Positions 1-8,219 of a stretch of 14,167 bases of DNA are shown in pieces (position 1 is the first letter of the stretch; each line of letters opens with the position of its first letter). The notes below the pieces were generated by a model. That model saw nothing but the letters and a program-made list of their open reading frames with translations. It was not told where the DNA came from and ran no database searches. The DNA lies in the NCBI GenBank assembly GCA_005223375.1, contig RXOD01005424.1, positions 1 through 14,167 on the forward strand, given 5' to 3'. A program made the position numbers and the translations under genes. Origin of the DNA: Amoebophrya sp. AT5.2 (lineage: Eukaryota > Sar > Dinophyceae > Syndiniales > Amoebophryaceae).

Positions 1-393
1 CACGCTCGCGCGTGAGATTTTTCGACGCTGTCGCGCAAAATTTTTCCGCGCCGCGTTTGCGCCGATTTTGTGCGCGGCGATGCCCGTAATAGAAGACATC
101 GCGCCGCGCGGTCGCCTGCGCGTACCATAAGGGGCCCGCCGGAAAGCTGTGATCCCGAGGGCGAGGGCGTGGCGCGGGACACTTCGTAGAAAAATGAGGC
201 GCAAGTCCGAGTCCGACGAGGACAGGAGATAAAATAGCACGGCACTTCTACGTGCGCACAAATCTTAGGGAGCGCGACAGACGAGGGTGACGCGCGTCCG
301 GAAAAGAATTCGGAGCGACTGTCCAGTAGTTTGAATCCTTGTGCCTTGCTTCGGGTTCGCGGTCGTTCTCGTGCAGGATTGCGCAGCCGCTCG
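1..393. other. 5' flank, no confident gene
   Basis: GC-rich flank. Two short open frames reach the window edge. One is on the + strand (frame 2), has no start in view and ends at a TAA at 128-130. The other is on the minus strand, starts with an ATG at 99-97 and is open to base 1 (33 codons, rich in Arg, Ala and Lys). Either could be the edge of a neighbouring gene, but neither shows a recognisable domain. The last 50 bases hold a pyrimidine-rich tract described separately. Confidence 0.4.
338..376 (+). promoter_or_regulatory. candidate splice or trans-splice acceptor ahead of DUF829 gene
   Basis: A C/T-rich stretch ends in GTGCAG at 371-376, 17 bases before the ATG at 394. No other ATG lies between the AG and the start. 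This fits either a 5'UTR intron acceptor or a spliced-leader acceptor. The call rests on composition alone. Confidence 0.3.
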
Positions 394-1371
394 ATGAAGG
401 ACTTCGCGCTTCATCGCACGGCTTCCGGGCACGAGGTTTGGCTGCGACGGTGCGCCGGCGATGCGGCAGCCGACGGAGTTGTTTTTGTCTTCGGGTGGGC
501 GTTTTCTAGTCCCCGTACGGTCGCGCACTACTCCCGATTGTGTCCAGAAGGCAAGTATCACGTGGTGCAGACCAGTTGCAACTCGCGGCAGCTCCTTTTC
601 GCTTCCGCCCGCGCCACGTTTGCGCGCGAAGTAGTTGATCTCGTGTCTTTGTTGCGGCTTCCCGTCGTTGAGGCCGCTAAGGGTTCTTCTCGAAATTCCC
701 GAGACGACTCCCGAACGGAGCTGCCGGCGGCGACAACTCCCCAAGTAGAAAAGGACCGGGAGGACAGATGCTTGCGCGGAACGTTCATCTGCTTTTCCAA
801 CAACGGAGTTTTTCTTTTGCAGACCTTGCTCGAGAGCTCGCTCGCGGCACCCGACGCCGTTTTCTTGGACTGCGCCCCCGGGCACCTCTCGTGGCGGAAG
901 TTTTTGCGCGTCTTGAGCCATGCTTTGCCGACATGGGCTTCGCAGATTTTCGGGAGCGTCGCGGCGAAACAAAAAGAACTGGAACAAAGCGACCAACCTG
1001 TGTCCTTAGACGCGCCGAATATGGCACTCGTGCGGGCGGTTGCGCGGCTCTGCCCGGCGGAGAAGCTGCTCTTTTTAGCTTTCAGCGAGGCTGACGACTT
1101 GTGCGAATCGTGGCTCATCCGAAGGTGCATAAAGGAAAGGATCGACTACTGCAAATCCGAAGAGCACGTTGGGAGCCACGCCTTTGCAAACGCGCCGCAC
1201 TGCGGGAACTTAAAAATGTATCCAGAAGAGTACCGCGCAGTGATGACGAAGTTTTTTGCCATGGTGGAAGAACGTCGGATGAGAACTTCTAGCAACATGG
1301 GTTCTTGCGAGCAGATGCAAGTGTTGAGCGCCGCAGGAAAAGAGAGCGGCAGTCACAGCTCACGACTGTGA
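394..1371 (+). CDS. DUF829/TMEM53-like alpha/beta-hydrolase-fold protein
   Basis: Single-exon gene of 325 residues from the ATG at 394. The frame is open a little further upstream but only with a TTG. Seen: an early strand with VFVFGWAFSS (about residues 30-39), matching the 'GWAG' strand of the family. FSNNGVFLL (134-142) is the nucleophile-elbow-like motif with Ser135. LDCAPG (158-163) matches the family's 'DSAPG'. LFLAFSEADDL (226-236) supplies a candidate acidic residue, and a His at about 269 precedes a YPEEY near the C-terminus. This motif order is that of Pfam DUF829 (TMEM53 in animals). The biochemical activity of the family is not firmly known; TMEM53 is reported at the nuclear envelope. 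The usual length is 250-350 residues, so this copy looks full-length. A Ser/Arg-rich insert (about 98-125) is poorly conserved. There is no obvious signal peptide. I am confident of the family, not of a catalytic role. Confidence 0.85.
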   Translation: MKDFALHRTASGHEVWLRRCAGDAAADGVVFVFGWAFSSPRTVAHYSRLCPEGKYHVVQTSCNSRQLLFASARATFAREVVDLVSLLRLPVVEAAKGSSRNSRDDSRTELPAATTPQVEKDREDRCLRGTFICFSNNGVFLLQTLLESSLAAPDAVFLDCAPGHLSWRKFLRVLSHALPTWASQIFGSVAAKQKELEQSDQPVSLDAPNMALVRAVARLCPAEKLLFLAFSEADDLCESWLIRRCIKERIDYCKSEEHVGSHAFANAPHCGNLKMYPEEYRAVMTKFFAMVEERRMRTSSNMGSCEQMQVLSAAGKESGSHSSRL

Positions 1372-1763
1372 CTCTTTGACCTTTGAAGAGAAGTTTTGCT
1401 AGCGCTAAACACGAGTCGTGGCCAATGAAGACGACAGTCGGCGCCGGGAAAACATGACTGAATCTCTCTCGATGTGCTGAGAAGAATCATAGGCAATCCA
1501 GAAACAGCATACAAAGCTCGTTGCTTGAATAACGACGAAGGTCTTCTGTGAGTTCGACCAAATTCAAACACCTGCCAGCAGGGCAGGAATGACGAAAATG
1601 CTCCACAGTATCGGTAAGCGATCGCAAAGGAATGCCATCGGTCTCGTAGCGTGTGGAATCTATTTTCGAACTTCGTTATTGCGTCGCCTAGATACGGCCC
1701 GAAACCCGGTGCGCGACATGCTCTGCTTACCCCACTCTAGCCTCGTTAGTGTAAGGGTGTGAG

Positions 1764-2052
1764 CACTACGGTCCTCTGTGGGCACCCGAAAAATCCACAA
1801 GAAACGGGCGGGTGGGGCTAAATCAGGTCGGTAGCTGTCCCGTCTACTTTTGATGACTTCCGGGGCTTGGGCGGTCACGTTTTCTTAGCGTGTCACTACG
1901 GTCACTCGCTCGGAATCGGTGTAAAGCAGACACTGGCCTTCGTTGTCGTTGAGAGAATATGATGGAGAGGCGTACCACCATGGTCGTACGTGCTCGTGAT
2001 TGTTATCGTCCCCTCACTAATGCCTCGGTGTGGTAAGATGCCCACTACGGTC
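1764..2052 (+). repeat. three dispersed copies of decamer CACTACGGTC
   Basis: Exact copies lie at 1764-1773, 1894-1903 and 2043-2052, spaced 130 and 149 bases apart and all in the same orientation. The bases just before them are also G/T-rich (for example GTGTGAG before the first and GCGTGT before the second). The function is unknown. They lie upstream of the DUF305 gene and could be protein-binding sites or remnants of a degenerate repeat. Confidence 0.5.
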
Positions 2053-2070
2053 GGGATCACTCTGCGCCAT

Positions 2071-2087
2071 CTCTCTCTCTCTCTCAG
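2071..2087 (+). promoter_or_regulatory. (CT)7-CAG tract, candidate splice or trans-splice acceptor
   Basis: Seven CT dinucleotides (2071-2084) run directly into CAG ending at 2087, followed by GGCC. This is a textbook polypyrimidine-AG arrangement on the coding strand upstream of the DUF305 gene. It could equally be a plain CT microsatellite. Confidence 0.35.
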
Positions 2088-2226
2088 GGCCTGAATTCCG
2101 TCGGTACTAGTTCCGTGAGATCCGTAGAAGGATAGCCCAAAGGGCAGCAACTACGGACGAAACAAACAAGAACAAGGGACCAAATCAACACAATGCAGGG
2201 CCCTTGAGCTATATGGAACATGATGA

Positions 2227-2378
2227 ATGAAAACCATAAAACCCATAAGAGTACCTATCTAACCTACTAATCCGGAGTATTAGTGTTCTTCCTGCCCTAG
2301 GGGAATCGTTCCTCAACATCTTCAGCTTCAAAAATCTTTCTGTTTAACAGCGAACTTCTAACCATTTGTTGCAAGCAG
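2227..2378 (+). other. candidate first coding exon and intron of DUF305 gene
   Basis: A short exon 2227-2250 starts with ATG and encodes a basic octapeptide (MKTIKPIR). It is followed by GTACCT at 2251. An AG at 2377-2378 (GCAAGCAG) would join it in phase 0 to the long open frame beginning at 2379. The result would be a basic n-region followed directly by a hydrophobic helix, as expected for a signal sequence or signal anchor. The donor is not the strong GTAAGT type, and an alternative acceptor at 2349-2350 has the better pyrimidine tract but would need a different donor. This is a model to test. Confidence 0.3.
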
Positions 2379-4181
2379 GTCTTCGTTTTGGCTTGTATTT
2401 TCCTGCTTGTTCTCGTGCGTCTGTATTCGCAATGGCGATACTTCGCGGCACTGGAATATTCCGAGTGGAAGGTAGCTGTAGCTCCCACTACATCATCGTC
2501 GACTACAGCACGCCCAACTAAAAAAACGCAGACCGCCACCATGCTGATGTCTCCGACGAACTACTCGACTTTTGTCGAGCGATACTCGCAGCCTGCCGCG
2601 ATGGCGGCTGCGACTTCCCTGTCCCCCATGTTCCACGGCTGCGGTGGAGAGGCGGCGGCGACCGCGCACACGCGGCGGTACGCCTTGATCAATGCCGAGA
2701 TGCACGCCGGGATGGCGATCAGCTTCCAAGGCTCGCGCAACCTCGAGTTCGACTTCCTCGCGCAGATGATTCCGCACCACAAGGCAGCGAGCGACATGTG
2801 CGACGTGTGGGCGGCGCAGGTGCGGTGGAGCGGATCAAGCAATTACAACAGCGGCATCGAGAGCTTGTGCTACAACATCACGTTCGGCGCGGAGAAGTGG
2901 GGTGCGTGGCAGTACGATTTTTCGCAGCCGGGGGAGGCGAAGCAGATGACCGACGTGCTCGAAAAAATGCAGATGATGCCCACTTACACGAGCAAATGCG
3001 CAAACCAAACCAGCTGCGAAAGAGAGGTTAGCGTGCACAACGCACATATGCTGCTGGCGGGGGTGAGCGGGGGCGGGGGCCAACATCTTCAGCAACACCA
3101 CCACACGACGACCCACAACGACCACTCCTCGATGTTCATGGGTTGCGGCAACCTGCATTCGCCACACGCGGAGCCGTCGATCACGTCGTACCTACGGCTG
3201 AACATGCAGATGCACACCCAGATGGCGTTCAATTGGACGGGCAACCCCGACGTCGATTTCCTTCTCGGGATGCTGCCACACCACCAGGCTGCCCTGGAGA
3301 TGTGCGAGATCTACTACGCCAACTGGGCGTGTGCGCCCGCAAAGTCGGTGGCGAACTGCAGCGATGCCACCTTACGCACAACTGCCATGAGCATACCGGC
3401 GATTCAGACCCAGCTGTCTTCGAGCGGAGGTGGGGGCGGGAGTGCAGTGGCGCTGGGCGGTGGGGACGCAGCGGGAACGGTGTCACTGCTGAACTACATG
3501 CACCATATCTGCACGGGACACATATTCGAGACACAAATACCGGAAATCGCCTGGATGGAGCGGGAACTGGTGTCGCTCAATACTACAGTCGTGGAACTAC
3601 AAGGCGGTGGTCATGGAGGAGGCAATGCGAATGCGAATGCGAATGCGAATGCGAATGCGAATGCGAATGCGAATGCGAATGCGAATTCGAGCACGACATC
3701 GGAACAGGCGACGTCAATCATGCAACAATTCGCGTGTAGTAGTAGTAGCACGGCATCAACGGCTGGCGCCGGCGGTGGTTCGACGTCGGCGGGAGGGATG
3801 TCGGCGCATGCTGGACATGGCGGCTCGCGGATCCTGGAAATAAATATGAATATGTTCGAAGTCGCAGATCCGGATCCCGAAGAAGCACGCTCCACTTTGG
3901 GGTTTTCGGGCCTGGCCGGGGAGGACGCCGAACGCCATTTGATGGGTGGGACCATGATGCAAGGAGGACACGGAAGCCATATGGGTGGCAATGGTGTTGC
4001 CACAACGGCTACTTCGTATCGTAGCTATTCGGAGTGTTTTTCTTCTACGGCAGGTGCTAGCCCATCACCAATTGCTGCGCTTGGCAGCATGTCAACCAAT
4101 GAGCCGAACTGGTTTTTCATTTTCGCTACCACGTTGTTGGCGTCGATGGCCATGCAGTGGAGCAGGAAACGCTTCTCCTGA
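2379..4181 (+). CDS. secretory tandem DUF305 (Met/His-rich, possibly copper-binding) membrane protein, 5' end unresolved
   Basis: The frame is open from 2301, but its first in-frame ATG is at 2541, after a clear hydrophobic helix encoded at 2379-2430. An upstream exon therefore probably supplies the start. Two copies of the DUF305 signature follow. One has MHAGMA, then MIPHH at 2766-2780; the other has MHTQMA, then MLPHH at 3270-3284. Each is preceded by an MF-x-GCG motif, and the copies are exactly 168 codons apart. The second copy also has a downstream [12 protein letters not shown] helix typical of the family. Bacterial DUF305 proteins are small exported helical bundles, some of which bind copper through Met and His; the same chemistry is inferred here. 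At least seven N-x-S/T sequons fit a secreted glycoprotein. The C-terminal half is low complexity: Gly/Ser-rich with ten Ala-Asn repeats. A last hydrophobic segment ([14 protein letters not shown], about 4111-4155) ends in a basic tail. Confidence 0.75.
   Translation, partial: VFVLACIFLLVLVRLYSQWRYFAALEYSEWKVAVAPTTSSSTTARPTKKTQTATMLMSPTNYSTFVERYSQPAAMAAATSLSPMFHGCGGEAAATAHTRRYALINAEMHAGMAISFQGSRNLEFDFLAQMIPHHKAASDMCDVWAAQVRWSGSSNYNSGIESLCYNITFGAEKWGAWQYDFSQPGEAKQMTDVLEKMQMMPTYTSKCANQTSCEREVSVHNAHMLLAGVSGGGGQHLQQHHHTTTHNDHSSMFMGCGNLHSPHAEPSITSYLRLNMQMHTQMAFNWTGNPDVDFLLGMLPHHQAALEMCEIYYANWACAPAKSVANCSDATLRTTAMSIPAIQTQLSSSGGGGGSAVALGGGDAAGTVSLLNYMHHICTGHIFETQIPEIAWMERELVSLNTTVVELQGGGHGGGNANANANANANANANANANANSSTTSEQATSIMQQFACSSSSTASTAGAGGGSTSAGGMSAHAGHGGSRILEINMNMFEVADPDPEEARSTLGFSGLAGEDAERHLMGGTMMQGGHGSHMGGNGVATTATSYRSYSECFSSTAGASPSPIAALGSMSTNEPNWFFIFATTLLASMAMQWSRKRFS
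3627..3686 (+). repeat. (GCGAAT)10 hexanucleotide microsatellite encoding Ala-Asn repeats
   Basis: Ten perfect GCGAAT units lie in frame within the DUF305 gene, preceded by a partial unit (GGCAAT). They encode (Ala-Asn)10. The unit length keeps the reading frame whatever the copy number, so length variation would be tolerated. All six frames remain open across the array, which explains several spurious overlapping ORFs here. Confidence 0.95.
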
Positions 4182-5200
4182 TAGATGAAAGGCTCTTCCC
4201 GCCTCTATCTATTCGAGTGGAGTCAATCATGAATGTGACAGAGGAAGACACGACAGATGCCCTTCGTTGATGTTCTATTGAGGCTGGAAGTGGGAGAACG
4301 GATTGTACTATAGTAGTGGTAGGTTTCTAATTTTATTGAAATCAATTTTTGGAAACAAAGGACGATCATGAATGTAGCACGAGGTAGCCGTAGAGTTAGT
4401 TTACATGTTGCGGGCTCGTTCAGTGGTGTTCCGTATGCGAACAGGTTCAGGCTTGCAATCGACTGCTCCAGCGCTTATTTTATTTTATACCGCACAGAGG
4501 CGACCGAGCACCCTCATACACCCGTGGCCACGGGGAGGGACTCGTGAGGCTGGACGGACGCGTACCGGCCGGACCACGTCGCCAGCACTTCAGCGGATCC
4601 GGAACCTCCACCTCCACCCACCGACGCGCCGCAGCAGCAACACCAAAAAATTAAAAAATTGCAATCCGGATAGAAATTGATCCAATGCTCTTCTGTGGTC
4701 ACACGTGATCACCCTGTTCTTGTGTTTGTTCTCGTACTTCTCATGTCCATGCCATTTCATGTATCATGCTCTGTCTATGCGATCTCGCACTGCGCAATAG
4801 CTAGATTTATACCAGCATAGATACGTCGTGAAATTCCTGGTCGCAGATCGAGATCCTGTTCCTGATCCCCATCTTTTTTTCGTCTTTATTCAGTCGAAGT
4901 CCTATAAATGCTTTGCAGCCATTGACTCGCAGCTAGCCCCAGCGCTACTTAAGAAAGTACGTTTTCACTTAATACATACTGCTTCTATCTTGCATCGACC
5001 ACAACATAAAAAAAGCGTGCCCTCGCGTACCTGCACATCCATCAAGAACGTATTGCTTCGCATCAGCTTTGTGAATTCCCCAACGTGGTCGCGCCAGAAC
5101 TACTGCTCTTCGCCATCGCTACTTCGCAGCAAGGAATCCGAGTCCCAGCGAAGCCCAAGCGCGAGCAGCAAATTTCGCCTTGTACGCTCTGGCCACGAGT
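4182..5200. other. intergenic region, no gene recognised
   Basis: About 1 kb between the DUF305 and S51 genes. Several open frames exist on both strands, the longest on the + strand at 4828-5379, but they overlap the next gene, mostly lack ATG starts and show no domain. An A-rich patch with an ATTAAA-like run lies near 4647-4665. A pyrimidine-rich tract ending in CAG lies at 5101-5129. Confidence 0.55.
5101..5129 (+). promoter_or_regulatory. candidate splice or trans-splice acceptor ahead of S51 gene
   Basis: TACTGCTCTTCGCC followed by a second C/T-rich run ends in TTCGCAG at 5123-5129. It lies 71 bases before the ATG at 5201, with no ATG between. This is compatible with a spliced-leader or 5'UTR intron acceptor. 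Composition is the only evidence. Confidence 0.3.
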
Positions 5201-6781
5201 ATGCGTGCTCGCGCTCGCGGCGCAACGGCCGCCCCGTGCGGCCCGTGTCGTCTTCGACACCACTCTCTCGTCGTGCTGACATCAGCTGCATGGGTGTTCC
5301 TTTTCACTCTCTTCGCGGCAAGCAGCAAAGGCGTTCACGCGCAAGATGGCATGCTGTGGACAACCCCAGATGTTGGTGAGGCGCTATCGCGGCGGCCCGG
5401 GCCAGGTGCCCTTAGTGGCCTCCGCGTGCACACACAGCAGGACCGCGAGTTCGTAATCCCCGGGATTCCCAGCTCTAGCCGCCGCGAAGTGCTGCTCGTG
5501 TCAACCTACCTCTGGAGACAGGACTCTCTCGGCGGTCGCCACCACTTTCTGAACCCCTCCGTGAACATCGCGTATCGCGACATGCTCCAGCGAGTTCAGG
5601 CACGGCGTCCCGCCAACGAGCGCGGCCACTGTGTCTTCTGGGTGGGCGCCGATATCGATGATGAGTTCTACGGGCTTGCGCACACGTTGGCGCGGCACGG
5701 CGCGCAGGCCCACAATCTGGCGGTTCGAGAAGTGAAACTGGGGAGAGGAACGAACCGGTTTAACGTGGATGATTTCCGCATCGCCTTACGCGAGTGCGAG
5801 GTTTTGAATCTCGGCGGCGGCAAGCCGGCGCGGTTCGCACGCAACATTCGGTACCTGAAGCAGGACCACCCGGACCTATTTCGCGAGCTGACGCACAAGA
5901 TCGAGACCGGGCAGATGATGGTTTTCGCGAATAGTGCGGGTGCGTACGTGGTGGGAAAAACGGGCGCGAACTGGCTCGAGGATCCCGATGAGGACATCCC
6001 CAGCGAAATGACCCGAAACGAAGCCGAACAGCACCTGAAACTAGGCACGCTCGACCTCATCGGGCCGTTTGTGCCCAAGCCGCACTTCAAGCCTTTGGAC
6101 GGTGCGGGTCGTCTGAGTGTGGCGGCTCGTCGAATGAGCACGTGGCTGCAGGATAATGCGAGCTTCCGGGTTCTTTGTCTGGCCGACAACGAGGCCGAAC
6201 GCATGGACTTTTTTACGGTGACCGGAAATCGCGGGCGCTTCCGCCCGTCGGGCGAATCCTCCACGGCGCTGATAATCATCATCACCTGTTTCGCCGTCTA
6301 CCTAGTGATCGCGGGACTCATCGTTACGATCGCGTGCTGCACCGCAAAAAAGAAACAACAAGCGAACGAGGAGCGCGAAACGCTGCTGAAAATGCAACAA
6401 AATTACGGTGGAATCGATGGAGCAGGCTACTGCAACGATGGTGGAGATGGCGGCGGGACGTCGGGGACCGGAGCAGATCCCAGGGGCGGGAACGATCCGA
6501 ACCCCTACGGCGGGGGCGGGGGCACGTTACCAGCACCGTCTTGGGAGTTTGAGAACAACCCCTACGGAACCGGATTCGGGGACGTCAGGAATATCGTGGA
6601 CGACTTTCCGAAGAAAAACGAAACAAGCGGTGGCGGCGATCCGTACTTGGTCACCGGCGTGCCCGTGCAGAGCGGCGTTCAAGGTGACAGCTCCGGAAGC
6701 AGTGTCCTTCAACCGCAAGAAGACCCGTGCGTAGTTGTTTCGGGCGTTGCGCAGACTAGTGCAGTGTCGACGTATGGCTAA
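5201..6781 (+). CDS. membrane-anchored peptidase S51 (dipeptidase E/cyanophycinase-like) protein
   Basis: 526 residues from the ATG at 5201 (A at -3). A basic start and a hydrophobic core (about residues 23-42) end in VHA-Q, a good signal-peptide cleavage site. The lumenal domain (about 95-345) has the class-I-amidotransferase-like S51 fold. LLVSTYLW and VFWVGADID are early strands. LNLGGGK (202-208) matches the family's oxyanion GG loop. ANSAGAY (243-249) is the nucleophile elbow with Ser245. VPKPHF (291-296) supplies the candidate catalytic His295, and an acidic residue near 260 sits 15 residues after the Ser, as in PepE. Known relatives cleave Asp-X dipeptides or cyanophycin; the substrate here is unknown. 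A transmembrane helix (about 355-380) and a KKK stop-transfer follow. The tail of about 140 residues is Gly-rich, with ERETLL and two NPYG motifs. Bacterial S51 enzymes are usually 220-300 residues and lack this anchor. The fold is well supported; activity is inferred. Confidence 0.8.
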   Translation: MRARARGATAAPCGPCRLRHHSLVVLTSAAWVFLFTLFAASSKGVHAQDGMLWTTPDVGEALSRRPGPGALSGLRVHTQQDREFVIPGIPSSSRREVLLVSTYLWRQDSLGGRHHFLNPSVNIAYRDMLQRVQARRPANERGHCVFWVGADIDDEFYGLAHTLARHGAQAHNLAVREVKLGRGTNRFNVDDFRIALRECEVLNLGGGKPARFARNIRYLKQDHPDLFRELTHKIETGQMMVFANSAGAYVVGKTGANWLEDPDEDIPSEMTRNEAEQHLKLGTLDLIGPFVPKPHFKPLDGAGRLSVAARRMSTWLQDNASFRVLCLADNEAERMDFFTVTGNRGRFRPSGESSTALIIIITCFAVYLVIAGLIVTIACCTAKKKQQANEERETLLKMQQNYGGIDGAGYCNDGGDGGGTSGTGADPRGGNDPNPYGGGGGTLPAPSWEFENNPYGTGFGDVRNIVDDFPKKNETSGGGDPYLVTGVPVQSGVQGDSSGSSVLQPQEDPCVVVSGVAQTSAVSTYG

Positions 6782-7910
6782 AACTGTTTCTTCTTCTTGA
6801 TGTTCTAAACTGAGATGAAGTGAAGACGGGAAACCCCCCGTATCAACGGCCGCGAGAGCAGTGGTTGATGCAAGGAGTGCCAGCGCTCTTCACGAGAAGA
6901 TGAAGAAAATATAGAACCTCCATCAGTGGCGCGTTTTCGTTTAGCGGGGTTCACCTTCACCTGCAAAACGACCTTGGATTTCCTTCGACGCACTCCGCGA
7001 TGAAATGAGGTGAAGATGAACCGGCAGGGCAATTTTGAATTTTTCGGGCAGCGTTACGCTGTAGGAGGACGTCCGTCCTCTCCGTGCTGCGGGGTACGAG
7101 CAATGTTTCGTGCCTGGGACTGCTCGCCACCGGCGACGCCGACCACCGCCACGCACACCACGACCACATAAAGTAAAGCTGCAACAGCCAGAACCTGGCG
7201 AAAACTGGAACTGCACGACAGACCGGATGACGAAGCTCCCAAATTGACGTTCAGAAGGAGGAGTGGTCGCGTTTATTCATCAACATCGCCGGTGCTGCGT
7301 TCGTCGCACAGGTTGTATGAAGAAGATCCTCACACTCCAAGAACCGACCCGAAGGAACGACCCGAGAGAACTCTGCAGGGTCCGGGTCGGCAAGTAGAAG
7401 CACTGCATCGAGTACGATTGTAAATTTTTGCAATTTTGTCCTGCCTCATCTGAGGACCACACCCCCTGGCCCTGCACTCTGGGAGAACTCTGGATTTGTG
7501 TCTGAAGATATTGACGACGCGTACTATTGAAGAGTATTTCAAAAATGTTCGAAAGTATACAACTGTCAACGATCATGTCCTTGTCGACATTAAGATCTCG
7601 GGCTGACGCTGACTTGCTGACCAGTACTAGAGAATACAAAAACACTACCCAGCGCGATGAAATGAACCGTATTGCATTGGCATGCTCGACGTTCGTTTTT
7701 TCTCAGGTTTCGGTTTCAAATCCGAAATGCCCCGGTCATTCTCGGCTCCACAGCTCTACTATCTTAATCTTTTTCTTCTCCAGCTATTGACCCGTTGAAG
7801 ATTGTGATTGATTTATTCGTTTAGCGTTCGTAAACATTTGGCTTGTTTAACTTTTACCTGCTGCGGAACTATCGACTTTTATCTGTCATCAGGTTAGTAT
7901 GTCGCCGTTA

Positions 7911-7944
7911 TATTTTCTTTTTCGTCGCTTCATTCCATTCTGAG
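7911..7944 (+). promoter_or_regulatory. pyrimidine tract ending in AG upstream of FEX gene
   Basis: TATTTTCTTTTTCGTCGCTT is followed by CATTCCATTCTGAG, ending at 7944. It is the most pyrimidine-rich stretch upstream of the fluoride-channel gene. The final TGAG is weaker than CAG as an acceptor, and the tract lies 275 bases before the ATG. A possible donor-like CAG-GTTAGT lies just upstream at 7890-7897. Confidence 0.22.
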
Positions 7945-8141
7945 GCTACCACTCCCGAGCTGACGAGTTGAGAACCAACGCTGGACAATCCCACCACCAG
8001 GTGGAGAATCCCCACGATCGGGGAACAAATAGGATAAAAATAAGCTGCAAGACCAAGAACGAGGGAGAGAAAGCAAGAGGAAAAGCATGTCAATTCCCGC
8101 CCAGGCCCAATGGTGCAGCGACCACGTCGCACGTTGCTACG

Positions 8142-8204
8142 ATGTCGTTATCGGTCGGTGGTGCCGGCGCCTCCAAGCTACTTAAGCACCGGAACTTTCC
8201 CTGA
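8142..8204 (+). other. upstream ORF of 20 codons before FEX gene
   Basis: An ATG at 8142 opens a 20-codon frame that stops at 8202-8204, 15 bases before the main ATG. The encoded peptide (MSLSVGGAGA then SKLLKHRNFP) resembles nothing I know. If present in the mRNA it could lower translation of the main ORF. Another upstream ATG is at 8110. Confidence 0.3.
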
Positions 8205-8219
8205 GAGCCTTTCTTGGAA

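Larger units (their letters stand above)
1372..2226. other. intergenic region with repeated decamer and CT tract
   Basis: No convincing coding sequence lies on either strand; short ORFs here lack ATG starts or recognisable motifs. The region holds three copies of CACTACGGTC and a (CT)7-CAG tract, both listed separately. No AATAAA was seen after the upstream stop codon. I searched by eye for tRNA A/B boxes and found no complete set. Confidence 0.6.
6782..8219. other. long intergenic region, no confident gene
   Basis: About 1.4 kb without a gene I can support. Minus-strand frames at 7054-7272 and 7280-7702 contain signal-peptide-like hydrophobic runs but have no ATG before them. A + strand frame at 7527-7790 shows no domain. 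Two similar purine-rich stretches lie near 6812-6835 and 7001-7021. A T/C-rich tract (7911-7944) and short uORFs precede the fluoride-channel gene. Confidence 0.5.

Noticed and set aside
265..996. 243-residue minus-strand open frame overlapping the DUF829 gene
   Set aside because: It lies antisense to a well-supported gene, is Arg/Ser-rich as GC-rich shadow frames are, and has no domain.
1741..1800. A-box-like TAGTGTAAGGGT suggesting a tRNA
   Set aside because: No matching B box or acceptor stem could be drawn on either strand.
3143..3739. Overlapping + and minus frames across the GCGAAT array (Met-Arg, Cys-Glu and Phe-Ala repeats)
   Set aside because: A stop-free hexanucleotide array is open in all six frames. 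Only the Ala-Asn frame continues into DUF305.
5668..6285. 205-residue minus-strand frame overlapping the S51 gene
   Set aside because: Antisense to the conserved S51 motifs. Its composition mirrors the codons of the real gene.
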